Positions 20,001 to 28,572 are shown, counted from the stretch's first letter. The stretch is 52,422 bases of DNA from Saprospiraceae bacterium (GCA_013140975.1 JABFRV010000019.1:1-52422), one strand, 5' to 3'. Notes: generated by a model from the sequence alone, not told the origin. Made by a program: numbers and translations.

Positions 20001-22621
20001 TTACAACAATTATCAATTATATCTATTTCAAAATTACATCCTTTAGAATTTCCACAGGCATCAAATACAGTATAAAAGACAGTTGTTTTACCAATAGGTA
20101 ATTCTGCTCCACTCTCATGTGAACTTGAAAAAGTTGTATTTCCGCAATTATCCATAACTATTGGTTCATTCCATTCCACTATTGCGACACAACTATCAGT
20201 AGATAATATACGGATATTTGTAGGACAGGTTATTATGGGATTAATTGTATCTTTTAATTCAATGAATTGCTCGCAACTTGATTTTAACTCTGATTTAAAT
20301 GAATCAACTGCTGTCCATATTCTTTTAATTAAAGTTGAACAGCTACTTGTAATCAGTACTTCATCTTTAAAACCAACCAATGTATTTCCACATCTTGAAC
20401 TTCCCGGATTAACAGTTGGTCTTCCTGTAACTGATGGGTCAATTGATGATCCCGGACAACCAACATATCGAGTTGCACAAATAATAATCGGCGGCAAATC
20501 ACAACAGTTATCAGTAACAGTAATTGTAAATGATTTTGAGACTGAATTTCCACATAAGTCAGTTGCAGTATATGTAACTTTTGTTTCTCCAATGGCAAAT
20601 TTTGAACCATTCGGATGAGAACTTGTAACATTTACATTTGTACAATTATCTGAAGTTGTTGGATTACTCCAATTCACAATTGCCATACAATCAGCACCGG
20701 ACTGAACAGTCAGATTATCAGGAATCGTTAGTGTCGGAGCTTGAGCATCTTTTAAATCTATTTTTTGAATACAACTTGCAGAAAGCTTAGTCGATGTATC
20801 TAACGCTGTCCATGTTCTTTCAACATTTACAGAACATGGCTGTGAATGAATTAATTTATCTGCAAAACTTAACATCGGAACTGTGCAGAATTTGCTTCCT
20901 TTTAAAGCACTTGCTTTTCCGGTAACAGCAGGATCAATACCTTGCGGACAACCGGAAAAATCTGCTGGACATAAAACAACCGGTGGCTTATCACAACAAT
21001 TTGCCTGAACTGTTAATTTAAAATTACATCCCTTTGAATTTCCACACGCATCAGTAGCAGTATAAAAAATTGTATACTCGCCAACGTTGAATCTTGATCC
21101 GTTTTGATGCGACGAACTTAAAGTTACTGCTGAGCAATTATCACTTGTAGATGGGCTTGACCAATTCGCATTGACAGTGCAATCCGGATCTGAAGTAATT
21201 GTAAGATTTGGTGGGCAAGTTATACTCGGTTCTTGTGTATCTTTTAAATCAATAATCTGTCGACATATCGAAAATAATTGTAAGCTTGTATCAGTAGCTA
21301 TCCATTTACGAGAAACTCGCAATGAACAACCGAGATGAAAAATTGTACTATCCTCATACGTAATTACTGGTGGAGTACAGAAATTACTTGCTTTAAGTGC
21401 GGATCCTACTCCTGTAACACTTGGTTCAATTCCCTGAGGACATCCATTAAAGTCAGCGGGACATAAAACTACTGGTGGCTTATTACAACAATCCTCTTCA
21501 ACCGTAATTGTAAAACTGCAACCATTTGAATTGCCACATGCATCGAAAGCTGTGTAATAAATAGTCGTTGTACCTACTTTGAATGATGTTCCTGATTGGT
21601 GTGAAGAAACAAGACTGACATTAGAACAATTATCACTTGTAACCGGAGTATTCCAATTTACAATTGCCTTACAATCAGGTCCAGAATTAACCGTAATATT
21701 TGAAGGACAAGTTATACTCGGTATCTGTGTATCGAATAAATCAATTTTTTGAACACAAGAAGAAGTTAAACTCGTATTTTTTGGATCAACAGCGCTCCAC
21801 TTTCTGTCTATTCTGATAGAACACTTCGAAAAGAAAATTGTATCGTCTTTGTAAGAAATTATTGGTGAACCGCAATTAGGATTTGCTGCGATTGCTGTCG
21901 CTTTTCCAATCACATCAGGATCAGCTCCCTGTGGACAACCAGTAAAATTTTTTGGACAACTAATTATTGGTGGAAGGTTACAACAATTTTCTTTAACATT
22001 AATAGTGAAAGAACAAGTTATCGAATTGCCACATTCATCTGTTGCTGTAAAAGTAACTTTCGTATTTCCAATTGAGAAAGTAGATCCGTTTGGATGTGAT
22101 GATTTTACACAAAAGTTAGAACAATTATCACTGAAGCTTGGTGCTTTCCAAGACAACAATGCAAAACATTTATCATTTGAAAAAACAGAAGTATCCTTTG
22201 GGCAGCCATGTAGATTGGGAGATTCTTTATCTTCAAGATGAATATATTGTATACAAAAAGATCTAATTGTTTCATCATTAGGATCAACTGCAGTCCATAT
22301 TCTCTGAATTATTTTTTCTCCCTTACAAGGACCTTCGCTTGTAATTTTATCAACGTAATTTACAATTGGTGGATCACAATTTATTCCGCCTGGAATTGCC
22401 TTTGCACATCCAGTTCCATCAGGATGTGTATTTGCACCAATACAAAGTGTTACATTAGGTGGACAACTAATTTTCGGATTTTTGTCACATGGAATCGAAC
22501 TATGATTAGGCTTAGAAACTTGCTTCTCAACTGGAGAAGTTCCTTGAGAGATCGCTTCCTGAAAAATTATTGACAAAAAACTTACTAAGGATACAACGAC
22601 GCTTTTTCGGAGGGTAAACAT
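17081..22621 (-). CDS. Giant secreted HYR-repeat protein with C-type lectin and GEVED domains, T9SS tail
   Basis: A 1846-residue secreted protein. After a signal peptide (about 1-26) come eight tandem ~165-residue units. Each consists of a cysteine-rich half (PxxCPxxFxGCPQGxDPxVTG, then YxD…RxWxAxD) and an HYR domain ending in YTAxDACGNSxxCSFxITV. A ninth HYR follows and appears to be interrupted by a C-type lectin domain (about residues 1407-1534) with FEWVDGSQVTYFNWATGQPN and a WNDN calcium-site motif; the sugar-specificity triplet reads QPN rather than EPN or QPD. A GEVED domain (about 1580-1715, ending LYGEVEDYCIDL) and a T9SS type A sorting domain (about 1765-1846) complete the chain. 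The likely role is surface adhesion with carbohydrate binding. Cysteine pairs suggest heavy disulphide bonding. Confidence 0.87.
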   Translation of the reverse strand: MFTLRKSVVVSLVSFLSIIFQEAISQGTSPVEKQVSKPNHSSIPCDKNPKISCPPNVTLCIGANTHPDGTGCAKAIPGGINCDPPIVNYVDKITSEGPCKGEKIIQRIWTAVDPNDETIRSFCIQYIHLEDKESPNLHGCPKDTSVFSNDKCFALLSWKAPSFSDNCSNFCVKSSHPNGSTFSIGNTKVTFTATDECGNSITCSFTINVKENCCNLPPIISCPKNFTGCPQGADPDVIGKATAIAANPNCGSPIISYKDDTIFFSKCSIRIDRKWSAVDPKNTSLTSSCVQKIDLFDTQIPSITCPSNITVNSGPDCKAIVNWNTPVTSDNCSNVSLVSSHQSGTSFKVGTTTIYYTAFDACGNSNGCSFTITVEEDCCNKPPVVLCPADFNGCPQGIEPSVTGVGSALKASNFCTPPVITYEDSTIFHLGCSLRVSRKWIATDTSLQLFSICRQIIDLKDTQEPSITCPPNLTITSDPDCTVNANWSSPSTSDNCSAVTLSSSHQNGSRFNVGEYTIFYTATDACGNSKGCNFKLTVQANCCDKPPVVLCPADFSGCPQGIDPAVTGKASALKGSKFCTVPMLSFADKLIHSQPCSVNVERTWTALDTSTKLSASCIQKIDLKDAQAPTLTIPDNLTVQSGADCMAIVNWSNPTTSDNCTNVNVTSSHPNGSKFAIGETKVTYTATDLCGNSVSKSFTITVTDNCCDLPPIIICATRYVGCPGSSIDPSVTGRPTVNPGSSRCGNTLVGFKDEVLITSSCSTLIKRIWTAVDSFKSELKSSCEQFIELKDTINPIITCPTNIRILSTDSCVAIVEWNEPIVMDNCGNTTFSSSHESGAELPIGKTTVFYTVFDACGNSKGCNFEIDIIDNCCNEAPKVKAPVDFKGCPQGIDPAVTGRAIITSDPACGKPIVTYTDQLIFSAPCSLVVKRTWLAIDSAYSELRDSADQLIVLSDTQAPALICPANSTSLSDENCKARVRWSDPSTSDNCSNVNLISSHTSGDMFSIGVTTITYTGTDACGNKGTCSFDITVVSNCCDKGPKITCPANFVGCPGSTDPGRTGNPTYVKGAEKCGEPIITYADNVIFSNSCSTRINRTWLAVDPSKNLFRDSCVQEIDLHDKVEPIVVNCPSNIEIVPGPDCKGVANWTVPTAIDNCNLISMTGTHLSGSTFNVGKTLIVYTATDACGNTSSCSFNVDVLDQCCNKPPIITCPSNYKACPGSNTGLDVTGRATAIAGNSFCGTPVIGFTVRVISEGPCVNARVFERIWSATDPDFSNNVSTCVQRIELSDDVNPVIPKLQDIKVDTKGKCEVSVNWVAPIATDNCTLMSLVSSHASGDIFAVGTTKVTYTATDLCGNTSSMSFNVIVSETFISIDCPLDTIVQRTNANLNGAYVKWPIPTVTHCKTCKDTLPGFVYMGEYAGIRYFCSLSPANWLDAKTICKINGGNLAKIRNKEENQFISSKLMGQTAWIGANDERREGNFEWVDGSQVTYFNWATGQPNNGGGNEDYVELHPDGSWNDNRGNVSREFICQIPCYNIQQTAGPESGSPIPCGSTKITYVASKDGHLDTCSFNIEVKCDSISKYCNNTGKNTDILWIDRVSFANVENVSGDNKGYAYFNNICGVLRNGQVYDLCVEPGFKTGVYVVYWKVWIDFNSDGVFQSSELILIGQGSTGLCGKFALPAGYVPGFTRMRVVMSYGKHAVDACSFILYGEVEDYCIDLRKVGSSIINPNNLDNGNKTGQLKCIKNCENSRPVNTIEEFLNNRNSSSLIEIIPNPAREEVKIKLINRKISSLNIYDLNGKLVWRKVPPISQLEVLDVSQWNEGVYSIIIQFEDDQSSTDKLVIYR
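18610..22560 (-). repeat. Eight tandem ~165-residue Cys-rich/HYR units (coding repeat)
   Basis: Eight copies of a ~490-500 nt unit inside the gene at 17081-22621. Each begins near a PPxxxCPxxFxGCP motif and ends in a double-cysteine linker after the HYR domain. Copies 3 and 4 are the most alike (KPPVVLCPADF in both), which suggests recent internal duplication. It is a protein-coding repeat, not a mobile or CRISPR element. Confidence 0.75.
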
Positions 22622-23158
22622 ATTATTTTACTTTTTAAATTGATTTATTAGTTTTATTACTTTCTGTCATTTGGGGTGGGTAAAGATATACTTCAAAAAT
22701 CAAAAATTTATGCCTTTAACATTGATTCAATGCATGAATATTCAATTAAATATTATAAAAAATTGAATTATAGTAACTAGTAATATATAAACTTAAGTCA
22801 GGCAAATCTTTAGAATAAAAGTTGAATAATATTATTCATTTCTGCCATAGCTAAAAAAATAGAAAGTAGAAGAAAATAATTAACCGAATTTCACACTAAA
22901 GTTTCATTCCAGAAGTTACAAATATGTATTAATGAATTTCTTAATATTTGAAATAAAAACCATTTTTTAAAAGAATTCCAAGCCGGAAGATCCATTACAA
23001 GAATCTATAATTGACAAATGACTTATTGAGTTCTCATTCTTACGGCATAAATAAATTATATCAAAGTTACTTTCTCGTTTGTATCCAAATGAAAAATCTC
23101 AAACAATACAGCTTGAAAGATCAACTTGGAGTTTCGAATGGAAATAAAATTATTTTTT
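22622..23158. other. 537-nt AT-rich gap with no recognised gene
   Basis: No convincing open reading frame, tRNA or hairpin terminator is visible here. TAAAGATA at 22681-22688 (minus strand TATCTTTA, one base off the -7 consensus) could serve the HYR/lectin gene 60 nt away. The rest is low-complexity AT-rich sequence downstream of the YCF48-like gene. Confidence 0.5.
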
Positions 23159-24106
23159 CTAATCTTCAGCGATAGAAATAATAGTTCCATTTGATCCGAT
23201 TAACCAAAAACTTCCATTATTATATTGGATATCATAGTAATTTACACACGGAAGATTATTCCAAGCGGTCCAATCTTTTCCTCCATTATTTGTCTTCCAA
23301 ACGATTCCTGATTCTCCTGCAACAAGCCCGTCATTTTCATCTTTAAAACAGATAGTGCGAAAGGCCTGATTACTCGTAAACACGCTGGAAGCATCCCGAA
23401 TCACATTCCATGTTCTTCCAAAATTTCTTGTCTTATATATACTTCCTCCCGCACCACACAAATATCCAATACTATCTTGAATAAATGATACATCCATAAA
23501 ATGGTCTCCCGATGCATCAACTGTATCCCATTTCATTCCTGCATTTTCCGTAGTAAGAACAATCCCATAACCTGCGACCATCCACCTAAGGCTATCAAAG
23601 CAATGTATAACATTTAACTCTCTTTCAATTTCAAAGAACGGCTTCATTACACTGTCTTTTAAAGATGCTTTATAAATGTATCCAATTCGAAAAGCCTCGC
23701 CTCCGACTAATAAAACATGATTATCTGACCATGCATCCATTGATCTAAAAAAAATATATTCACCAAAATTTACTGTGCTTGAATGGTTTTTTGAAATTTT
23801 ATAAATTTTCTTATCAATCCCACAACCAAAAATATCTTGGTTTTTAGACTTGCATATTGAAAATATGCATCGTCCCGGAAGTTCAATTTTACGCCAATTG
23901 ATTCCATTATTGTTCGTTATCAAAATTGTTGATTCAAACCAAGCCTTTCCCCCTGCAACTACACATGTGCTATCTGTTGACCATTGCATCGAATATAAAT
24001 CAACTTTTTCACCTGTTTCATAATGCAGATAATCAACCGCTTCATTCGGTTGACAAGAAACAATTAAAAGAAGTGAAAGGAATAAGGTGTTAAAAGGAAT
24101 TGACAA
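23159..24106 (-). CDS. YCF48-like beta-propeller lipoprotein
   Basis: A 315-residue lipoprotein with a beta-propeller of the YCF48/BNR type. A short signal peptide ends LLIVSC (lipidated Cys18). Several blades follow, each with the pattern G(x)IxKTxNxGxxW, for example GGSIYKTRNFGRTW and SGIVWKTNNGGKDW. YCF48 proteins assist photosystem II assembly in cyanobacteria; in Bacteroidota, homologous propellers are common surface or periplasmic proteins of unknown role, so no photosynthetic function is implied. The start codon is TTG (24106), accepted because it gives a full lipoprotein signal. It begins 3 nt after the stop of the upstream gene, forming a two-gene operon. Confidence 0.78.
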   Translation of the reverse strand: MSIPFNTLFLSLLLIVSCQPNEAVDYLHYETGEKVDLYSMQWSTDSTCVVAGGKAWFESTILITNNNGINWRKIELPGRCIFSICKSKNQDIFGCGIDKKIYKISKNHSSTVNFGEYIFFRSMDAWSDNHVLLVGGEAFRIGYIYKASLKDSVMKPFFEIERELNVIHCFDSLRWMVAGYGIVLTTENAGMKWDTVDASGDHFMDVSFIQDSIGYLCGAGGSIYKTRNFGRTWNVIRDASSVFTSNQAFRTICFKDENDGLVAGESGIVWKTNNGGKDWTAWNNLPCVNYYDIQYNNGSFWLIGSNGTIISIAED

Positions 24107-24109
24107 ATT

Positions 24110-24604
24110 CTATTTTTTCACAAAAATAGGAAAAGAAGCAGTGGCACTCAACATACATTTATGCTTTAAAGTTTCTTTCACCTTATACGTGTTGCAAAAA
24201 CTTGTAAAGAACGAAGTAAGTTTATCGAAATCCATATTGCGTGAATTCGGTTTAGGATAATAAACGATATGTTTAATTGATCCATTGTTATTAAAAAATA
24301 TATTGATCCAAAGCTTTACTCCATTGAGATCCATCTCAGTCGTTTTAGCATATTCGGAAAGATCAAATAATATTGTCGACCATATAGCATATGCCTTCTC
24401 ATTATCGTTATCGCAAACAGTTACCAGTGCTTTATCATATTCCTCCAGTAATAGATCATATGCCAGCTCATATTCGCCAGTTAGAAAGCATGTTGGTAAA
24501 CCTGGTTTGGAATTCTTGGTATCTCCGGCTCCGCTCTGGGCCACAGAAACAAGAAAACCAACAGCTACACATACAAATATCAGTATATACTTGCTTTTTC
24601 TCAT
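24110..24604 (-). CDS. Secreted protein of unknown function
   Basis: A 164-residue protein with an N-terminal signal peptide (about residues 1-22, ending VSVAQ). The mature part contains a helical region (CFLTGEYELAYDLLLEEYDK), then a beta-rich stretch (NGVKLWINIFFNNNGSIKHI) and a serine-rich end (ATASFPIFVKK). The alternating beta strands resemble the C-terminal domain of TonB-like periplasmic proteins, but this is only an impression. I cannot name a family. It is the first gene of an operon with the YCF48-like lipoprotein 3 nt downstream. Confidence 0.6.
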   Translation of the reverse strand: MRKSKYILIFVCVAVGFLVSVAQSGAGDTKNSKPGLPTCFLTGEYELAYDLLLEEYDKALVTVCDNDNEKAYAIWSTILFDLSEYAKTTEMDLNGVKLWINIFFNNNGSIKHIVYYPKPNSRNMDFDKLTSFFTSFCNTYKVKETLKHKCMLSATASFPIFVKK

Positions 24605-24612
24605 TGGAGATA

Positions 24613-24620
24613 CAAATTTA
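24613..24620 (-). promoter_or_regulatory. Candidate -7 box for the 24604-23159 operon
   Basis: TAAATTTG on the minus strand matches TAnnTTTG and ends 8 nt before the ATG at 24604, implying an almost leaderless transcript. No clear -33 element. Confidence 0.4.
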
Positions 24621-24684
24621 CGTAAAATATTACAAATTATAAAATTTCGACATATCTTAGACTTAAATAAGTCCCCAAAGACTA

Positions 24685-24692
24685 TATCTTTG
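24685..24692 (+). promoter_or_regulatory. -7 box for cvpA
   Basis: TATCTTTG, a perfect TAnnTTTG box, ends 28 nt before the TTG start at 24721. It limits how far upstream the cvpA start can lie. Confidence 0.5.
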
Positions 24693-24720
24693 CTTATTAT
24701 TTAACTTAAATTTAGCTTCC

Positions 24721-25290
24721 TTGATACTAGATCTTGTTTGTGGAATTATTCTGGCAGCCAGTTTTTATCTTGGCTATACAAAAGGAATATTAAAGACTGT
24801 TTTTGGAGTCCTTTCAATTATTATTGGAATCCTTGCAGCTCTTAAATTCTCCTTTCTTGCAATAAATATTCTCGAGAAAACTCTAACCATTGATCCGAGA
24901 ATGAATATTATTATTGGTTTTGTTCTAACATTTGTACTTGTACTTATTGGCATAAGAATGATTGGACGAGGTCTTGAAAAAATTCTTGAAACAGCTCATA
25001 TAAATTTTGTGAATCAAATCGCAGGAGGCATTTTATCTGCATTAATAAGTCTGGTAATATTTAGTTCTTTGATCTGGTTTTTTGATCAGATAAAGGTCAT
25101 AGCACCTGAAACACAAAAATCTTCATTAAGCTATCCAATAATAAAGCAGGTTCCTGAAAAATCCAAAGCTGTCTTAACGAAAATCAAACCCTTCTTTTCT
25201 GAATTTTGGGATAAGACAAAACAAGCAATGGATAAAGTTGAACCAGGTCTTCAACCTTCAAATCCGCCAACAGAAGAAGAGTTAAAATAA
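24721..25290 (+). CDS. CvpA family inner-membrane protein
   Basis: A 189-residue integral membrane protein of the CvpA (colicin V production) family. Four hydrophobic segments (about 2-18, 22-45, 60-80, 100-122) include the family's N-terminal ILDLVCGIILAASFYLGYTK pattern with a glycine before the first loop, followed by a polar, lysine-rich cytoplasmic tail (about 125-189). CvpA proteins are linked to envelope integrity and biofilm formation; the exact activity is unknown. The start is TTG at 24721, consistent with the promoter box just upstream and with no nearby ATG alternative. The next gene follows after 13 nt and is probably cotranscribed. Confidence 0.8.
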   Translation: MILDLVCGIILAASFYLGYTKGILKTVFGVLSIIIGILAALKFSFLAINILEKTLTIDPRMNIIIGFVLTFVLVLIGIRMIGRGLEKILETAHINFVNQIAGGILSALISLVIFSSLIWFFDQIKVIAPETQKSSLSYPIIKQVPEKSKAVLTKIKPFFSEFWDKTKQAMDKVEPGLQPSNPPTEEELK

Positions 25291-25303
25291 TTTCTATCAT
25301 ATT

Positions 25304-25642
25304 ATGATCATTGTCAGTCGAAAGCTGATAAAATTATTGACCGGAAACTTTGCCATTGCATTAACTGTATGGCCATTCATATTCATACGATCAAAGCATC
25401 ATTCTAAAAATCATATTCTTATTAATCATGAGAATATTCATCTTCGACAACAGGTAGAATTATTAATCGTCTTTTTTTATATTTGGTATTCTATAGAATA
25501 TCTGGTCTATAGAATGCAAGGAAAATCAAAGCTGGAAGCTTATCACAAGATCTCATTTGAAAAAGAGGCATACGCAAAAGAATCCAATATTCATTATCTG
25601 AAAGAAAGAAAACTTTTTGCTTTTATTAAGTACTTAAACTAA
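25304..25642 (+). CDS. Small membrane protein with a HExxH-type motif
   Basis: A 112-residue protein with a hydrophobic stretch at about residues 15-28 and another at 53-68. Between them lies NHENIHLRQQ, a HExxH zinc-peptidase-like motif (H42, E43, H46). About 40 residues later comes SFEKEAY (E86, E88), which could supply a third zinc ligand. Short Bacteroidota proteins with this HExIHxRQQ…FExEAY pattern are recalled as conserved and uncharacterised. If active it would be a minimal membrane metallopeptidase; no activity is known. It is probably cotranscribed with cvpA. ATG start. Confidence 0.6.
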   Translation: MIIVSRKLIKLLTGNFAIALTVWPFIFIRSKHHSKNHILINHENIHLRQQVELLIVFFYIWYSIEYLVYRMQGKSKLEAYHKISFEKEAYAKESNIHYLKERKLFAFIKYLN

Positions 25643-25831
25643 AGCAATAAATATAAATTATGGATTATGTCGTATGAATTTTAATTTGCAAGTGACTTCC
25701 TTTGCGATAGTATTCAGTGCAAGCAGTTTTAAGCGAGACGTTTAAACCAAGGGATTTTGCAATGCAATTATTCGGTAACAAGACAATTTTAATTTGCAAA
25801 TTATCTTATTATCATATTAACTCATTAAATT

Positions 25832-27427
25832 TTATCTCTTATTTAATTTGTTCAGATTGTCAATTGCTGTTGTGTTGGTTGGATCCAATTCCAGAATCTT
25901 TCCGTAATGCATTTTAGCAAGTACCAAGTCATCTTTTTGAACATAGTAAAATGCTAAATAGTCATTCGCAGTAATTAAGTTCTTAACTGTACTTGCAGCC
26001 TTAGTATCCAGAGAGGCAATTTCTACATATTTTTCATAGTAGGGCTTCGCAAGAAAATTGACATTGCCGGGATCTAATTCATAGTTACATCTTGCTCTGT
26101 ATAACCAGCCTAAAGCATAATTGGGTGTAATTTCAAGAAGCTTTGTAAAGGAACTATCTGCTCTACTATATGCTTCAGAATTATATTGACTTAATCCAAG
26201 AAAATATAATTCGCTATTATTTAGAGCTTTGAAACCATTCTTTTTTACATACCAAGATTCAGCTTTCGCATAATTTTTAGCATCATAAAAAGCTTTTGCC
26301 ATAAGAGCTGTAATGTCCAGTTCTCTTGACGGATCTAATTCTATAACTTTCAGATACGCCCATTCTGCTGTATCTAATCTATTTAATTTAAATGCTGCTT
26401 TAGCCATATACTCATAATCCGATCCATATAATTTTTTAAGAGTATCCGTGCTTGCAACATTCATCAACATTTGATTTGAAGAATATGATTCCGCAAATTT
26501 TCCAGTTTCAAAATAAGACCAGGCCAACCATCTGTTGATAGTGTATTCTTCAGGATTACTTGTAATAAGTTGCTTACCTTCTACAATAGCTCTTTCGTAA
26601 TCTTTTGCCTGGAAGCAAAGAAATTTTACCAATCTCACTTTAGCACCGACATCTGATCCGGTCAGAGAAACGTATTTCTCCAAAATTGGTAATACTTTGT
26701 CAAATTTTCGACTCTTAATATAAGATTCATATAGCTCTTTATATGCAAGTGCATAATTTGGATTTAATTTAATCACATTTTCTAGCTTCTCTATAGCAAG
26801 ATCATATTTCCCGGAAGAGTTCCAGATCTTGGCTATTTTCATATATGTTTCAGGCTCTGACTTGTTTTTTTCAACGGCAGTTTCATAAGCAGTCATAGCA
26901 GGACCAAGTTCATTGTTGGCATAATGTGCGTCACCTTTATAAATCCAATATTTAGCAACTTTAGGATCCAGATCTCTGGCTTCCGTGAAATACTGAAGTG
27001 CTTTTGTTGCCTGTGGATTTCTGTTATATAAATGTGCTGCACCAACTTTTGCTATGATAGCATGATTTTTACTATTGCCTTTCAATGCTGATTCAAAGTT
27101 TTTCTTTGCTTCCATCATGTTATTAGCATCAAGAGCAAGCTTTCCTAAACCTATTTTACATTCATCACTTTTTGGATTCGCTGCAAGGCCTGCAGAATAA
27201 GAATCTTTGGCACCTGCATAGTTCTCTGTAGCATAGTGTACTTCTCCCATATAATAAGCGTACAAACTGTTCTTCGGATTGGACGCATTTAGCTTCATAA
27301 AAATTTTCAATGCTGCATCATAGTTTTCATTCTCTAGTTGAGCAATTCCTTCTTCAAGTGTCTGAGCGTTTGAAATTAAAACACTGAAAAACAGCATGTT
27401 AAGTCCTAATATTAATTTCTTTATCAT
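25832..27427 (-). CDS. Secreted TPR-repeat protein
   Basis: A 531-residue protein with a signal peptide (about 1-21, ending SNAQ) and then almost continuous tetratricopeptide repeats. Clear units include SLYAYYMGEVHYATENYAGA, KYWIYKGDAHYANNELGPAM and YALAYKELYESYIKSRKFDK, ending near DPTNTTAIDNLNKL. No enzymatic domain is present. Such periplasmic TPR solenoids act as protein-interaction scaffolds. Upstream, TAATTTTG (27455-27448 on the minus strand) is a perfect -7 box 20 nt before the ATG. The neighbouring PstS-like gene points the same way but is 111 nt upstream, so they are likely separate units. Confidence 0.85.
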   Translation of the reverse strand: MIKKLILGLNMLFFSVLISNAQTLEEGIAQLENENYDAALKIFMKLNASNPKNSLYAYYMGEVHYATENYAGAKDSYSAGLAANPKSDECKIGLGKLALDANNMMEAKKNFESALKGNSKNHAIIAKVGAAHLYNRNPQATKALQYFTEARDLDPKVAKYWIYKGDAHYANNELGPAMTAYETAVEKNKSEPETYMKIAKIWNSSGKYDLAIEKLENVIKLNPNYALAYKELYESYIKSRKFDKVLPILEKYVSLTGSDVGAKVRLVKFLCFQAKDYERAIVEGKQLITSNPEEYTINRWLAWSYFETGKFAESYSSNQMLMNVASTDTLKKLYGSDYEYMAKAAFKLNRLDTAEWAYLKVIELDPSRELDITALMAKAFYDAKNYAKAESWYVKKNGFKALNNSELYFLGLSQYNSEAYSRADSSFTKLLEITPNYALGWLYRARCNYELDPGNVNFLAKPYYEKYVEIASLDTKAASTVKNLITANDYLAFYYVQKDDLVLAKMHYGKILELDPTNTTAIDNLNKLNKR

Positions 27428-27447
27428 TTAATCGCCTTTAAAGTTTG

Positions 27448-27455
27448 CAAAATTA
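27448..27455 (-). promoter_or_regulatory. -7 box for the TPR gene
   Basis: TAATTTTG on the minus strand matches TAnnTTTG exactly and ends 20 nt before the ATG at 27427. A TTG element is visible only 25 nt further up, slightly beyond usual spacing. Confidence 0.45.
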
Positions 27456-27538
27456 CAATTTTTAAATCTGAATATTATCTCAATTTAGACGTAAGTTCTT
27501 GATTATGGTTATTCCTTGTTTGGTTAAATCTACCTTAA

Positions 27539-28462
27539 TTATTGAACAACTTTTATATCACCGCTTGATTTGAGCTCGATTACACGTTCAGACTGATATA
27601 TCGGAAGAAGCCCTGCCTTGAGTATTATTTTTTGTCCAATTTCTCCGGTTATAAAAGTTGCAAATCCGAGACCAAGATCGGATTTACCTGTTCTGCTGAT
27701 GATATTCAATGTCCTTGTAAAAGGATAAATCTTGTCTTGAAGGTTGTATTGAAAAGGAGGAAAGTATTCAACTTTATCTAAAGCTCCGGCACTTGAAATT
27801 TTTATAATTTTTATTTTTCGAAGATAGTCTTGAGCAATCGGATCATCAGAATCGCTAACTCTTGACCAGTCAATTATTCCTATGCAATCTTTATTTTTGG
27901 AAACAAAGTCCAGTACTGTATCTAAGGAATTCATTGCGTAAAAATTTGAAGACAATTGATCAGCTTGAGATGACTCTAATAAAAATTTGGCGATTCCGGA
28001 TGATTTATTTTCAATAACAAATTTTCTATTACTTAAATTTCCGTTTCCTGTCGTTGCTTGCAGAATGCTTTCGTATTGCAACAAACTGTCCGGCGACAAT
28101 GGAGAACACACAAAAGCAACTGCACTTATAGCAAAAGGGAATATTCTTGGATGTAATTGTTTTTCTTGATCTAAATACTTTATTGCACTTGAATCAAGTG
28201 ATTTAGAAATAATAATCGTTTCGACCGAGTCATAAAGAAATTTACGGATAATGTCTGCTTCATTCATATAATGAATCTGAACATCCGCCTTAGGATAATT
28301 TCTTTCAAAAATCTCTTCCTGTTGTTGAATTATATTTTGCAAAGCTTCATCGCAGAAGATTTCAATCTTTCCAGTAATAGGTGTAGAATCTTCAACGATC
28401 TTGCTCTTACAAGAAGGGTTAAGGAGTACGCTAAGCAAAGAGAAAATGAAAATTTGTTTCAT
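27539..28462 (-). CDS. PstS-like substrate-binding lipoprotein
   Basis: A 307-residue lipoprotein (signal peptide ending LLNPSC, lipidated Cys18) of the PBP-like superfamily, closest in layout to phosphate-binding PstS. The mature chain starts TGKIEIFCDEALQNIIQQQ and has the two-lobed pattern of repeated beta-alpha units. The segment PFAISAVAFVCSPLSPDSLL resembles the hinge strand of PstS (…IAxDGIAVIVN…), and YPFTRTLNII is a second typical element. No pstCAB genes are nearby, so a transport role is unproven; stand-alone PstS-like lipoproteins are common in Bacteroidota. It is divergent from the pyrophosphatase gene. Confidence 0.75.
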   Translation of the reverse strand: MKQIFIFSLLSVLLNPSCKSKIVEDSTPITGKIEIFCDEALQNIIQQQEEIFERNYPKADVQIHYMNEADIIRKFLYDSVETIIISKSLDSSAIKYLDQEKQLHPRIFPFAISAVAFVCSPLSPDSLLQYESILQATTGNGNLSNRKFVIENKSSGIAKFLLESSQADQLSSNFYAMNSLDTVLDFVSKNKDCIGIIDWSRVSDSDDPIAQDYLRKIKIIKISSAGALDKVEYFPPFQYNLQDKIYPFTRTLNIISRTGKSDLGLGFATFITGEIGQKIILKAGLLPIYQSERVIELKSSGDIKVVQ

Positions 28463-28522
28463 TTGGGCCTGATACTATCCAAGTAACGTATTTCCTCATT
28501 ATTTGTTAATCAAAAGCCTGTT

Positions 28523-28553
28523 TTTGACAAAAAGCCTGAGAAGTCTATCTTTG
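28523..28553 (+). promoter_or_regulatory. Consensus Bacteroidota promoter of the pyrophosphatase gene
   Basis: TTTG (28523-28526), 19 nt, TATCTTTG (28546-28553): an exact match to the -33 TTTG / -7 TAnnTTTG consensus. The expected start of transcription gives a leader of only about 13 nt before the ATG at 28573. Confidence 0.8.
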
Positions 28554-28572
28554 CGTTCTAAATTCAAATTAA

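Noticed and set aside
23159-24106. Photosystem II assembly role for the YCF48-like protein
   Set aside because: No photosynthesis genes are present, and YCF48-like propellers occur widely in non-photosynthetic Bacteroidota.
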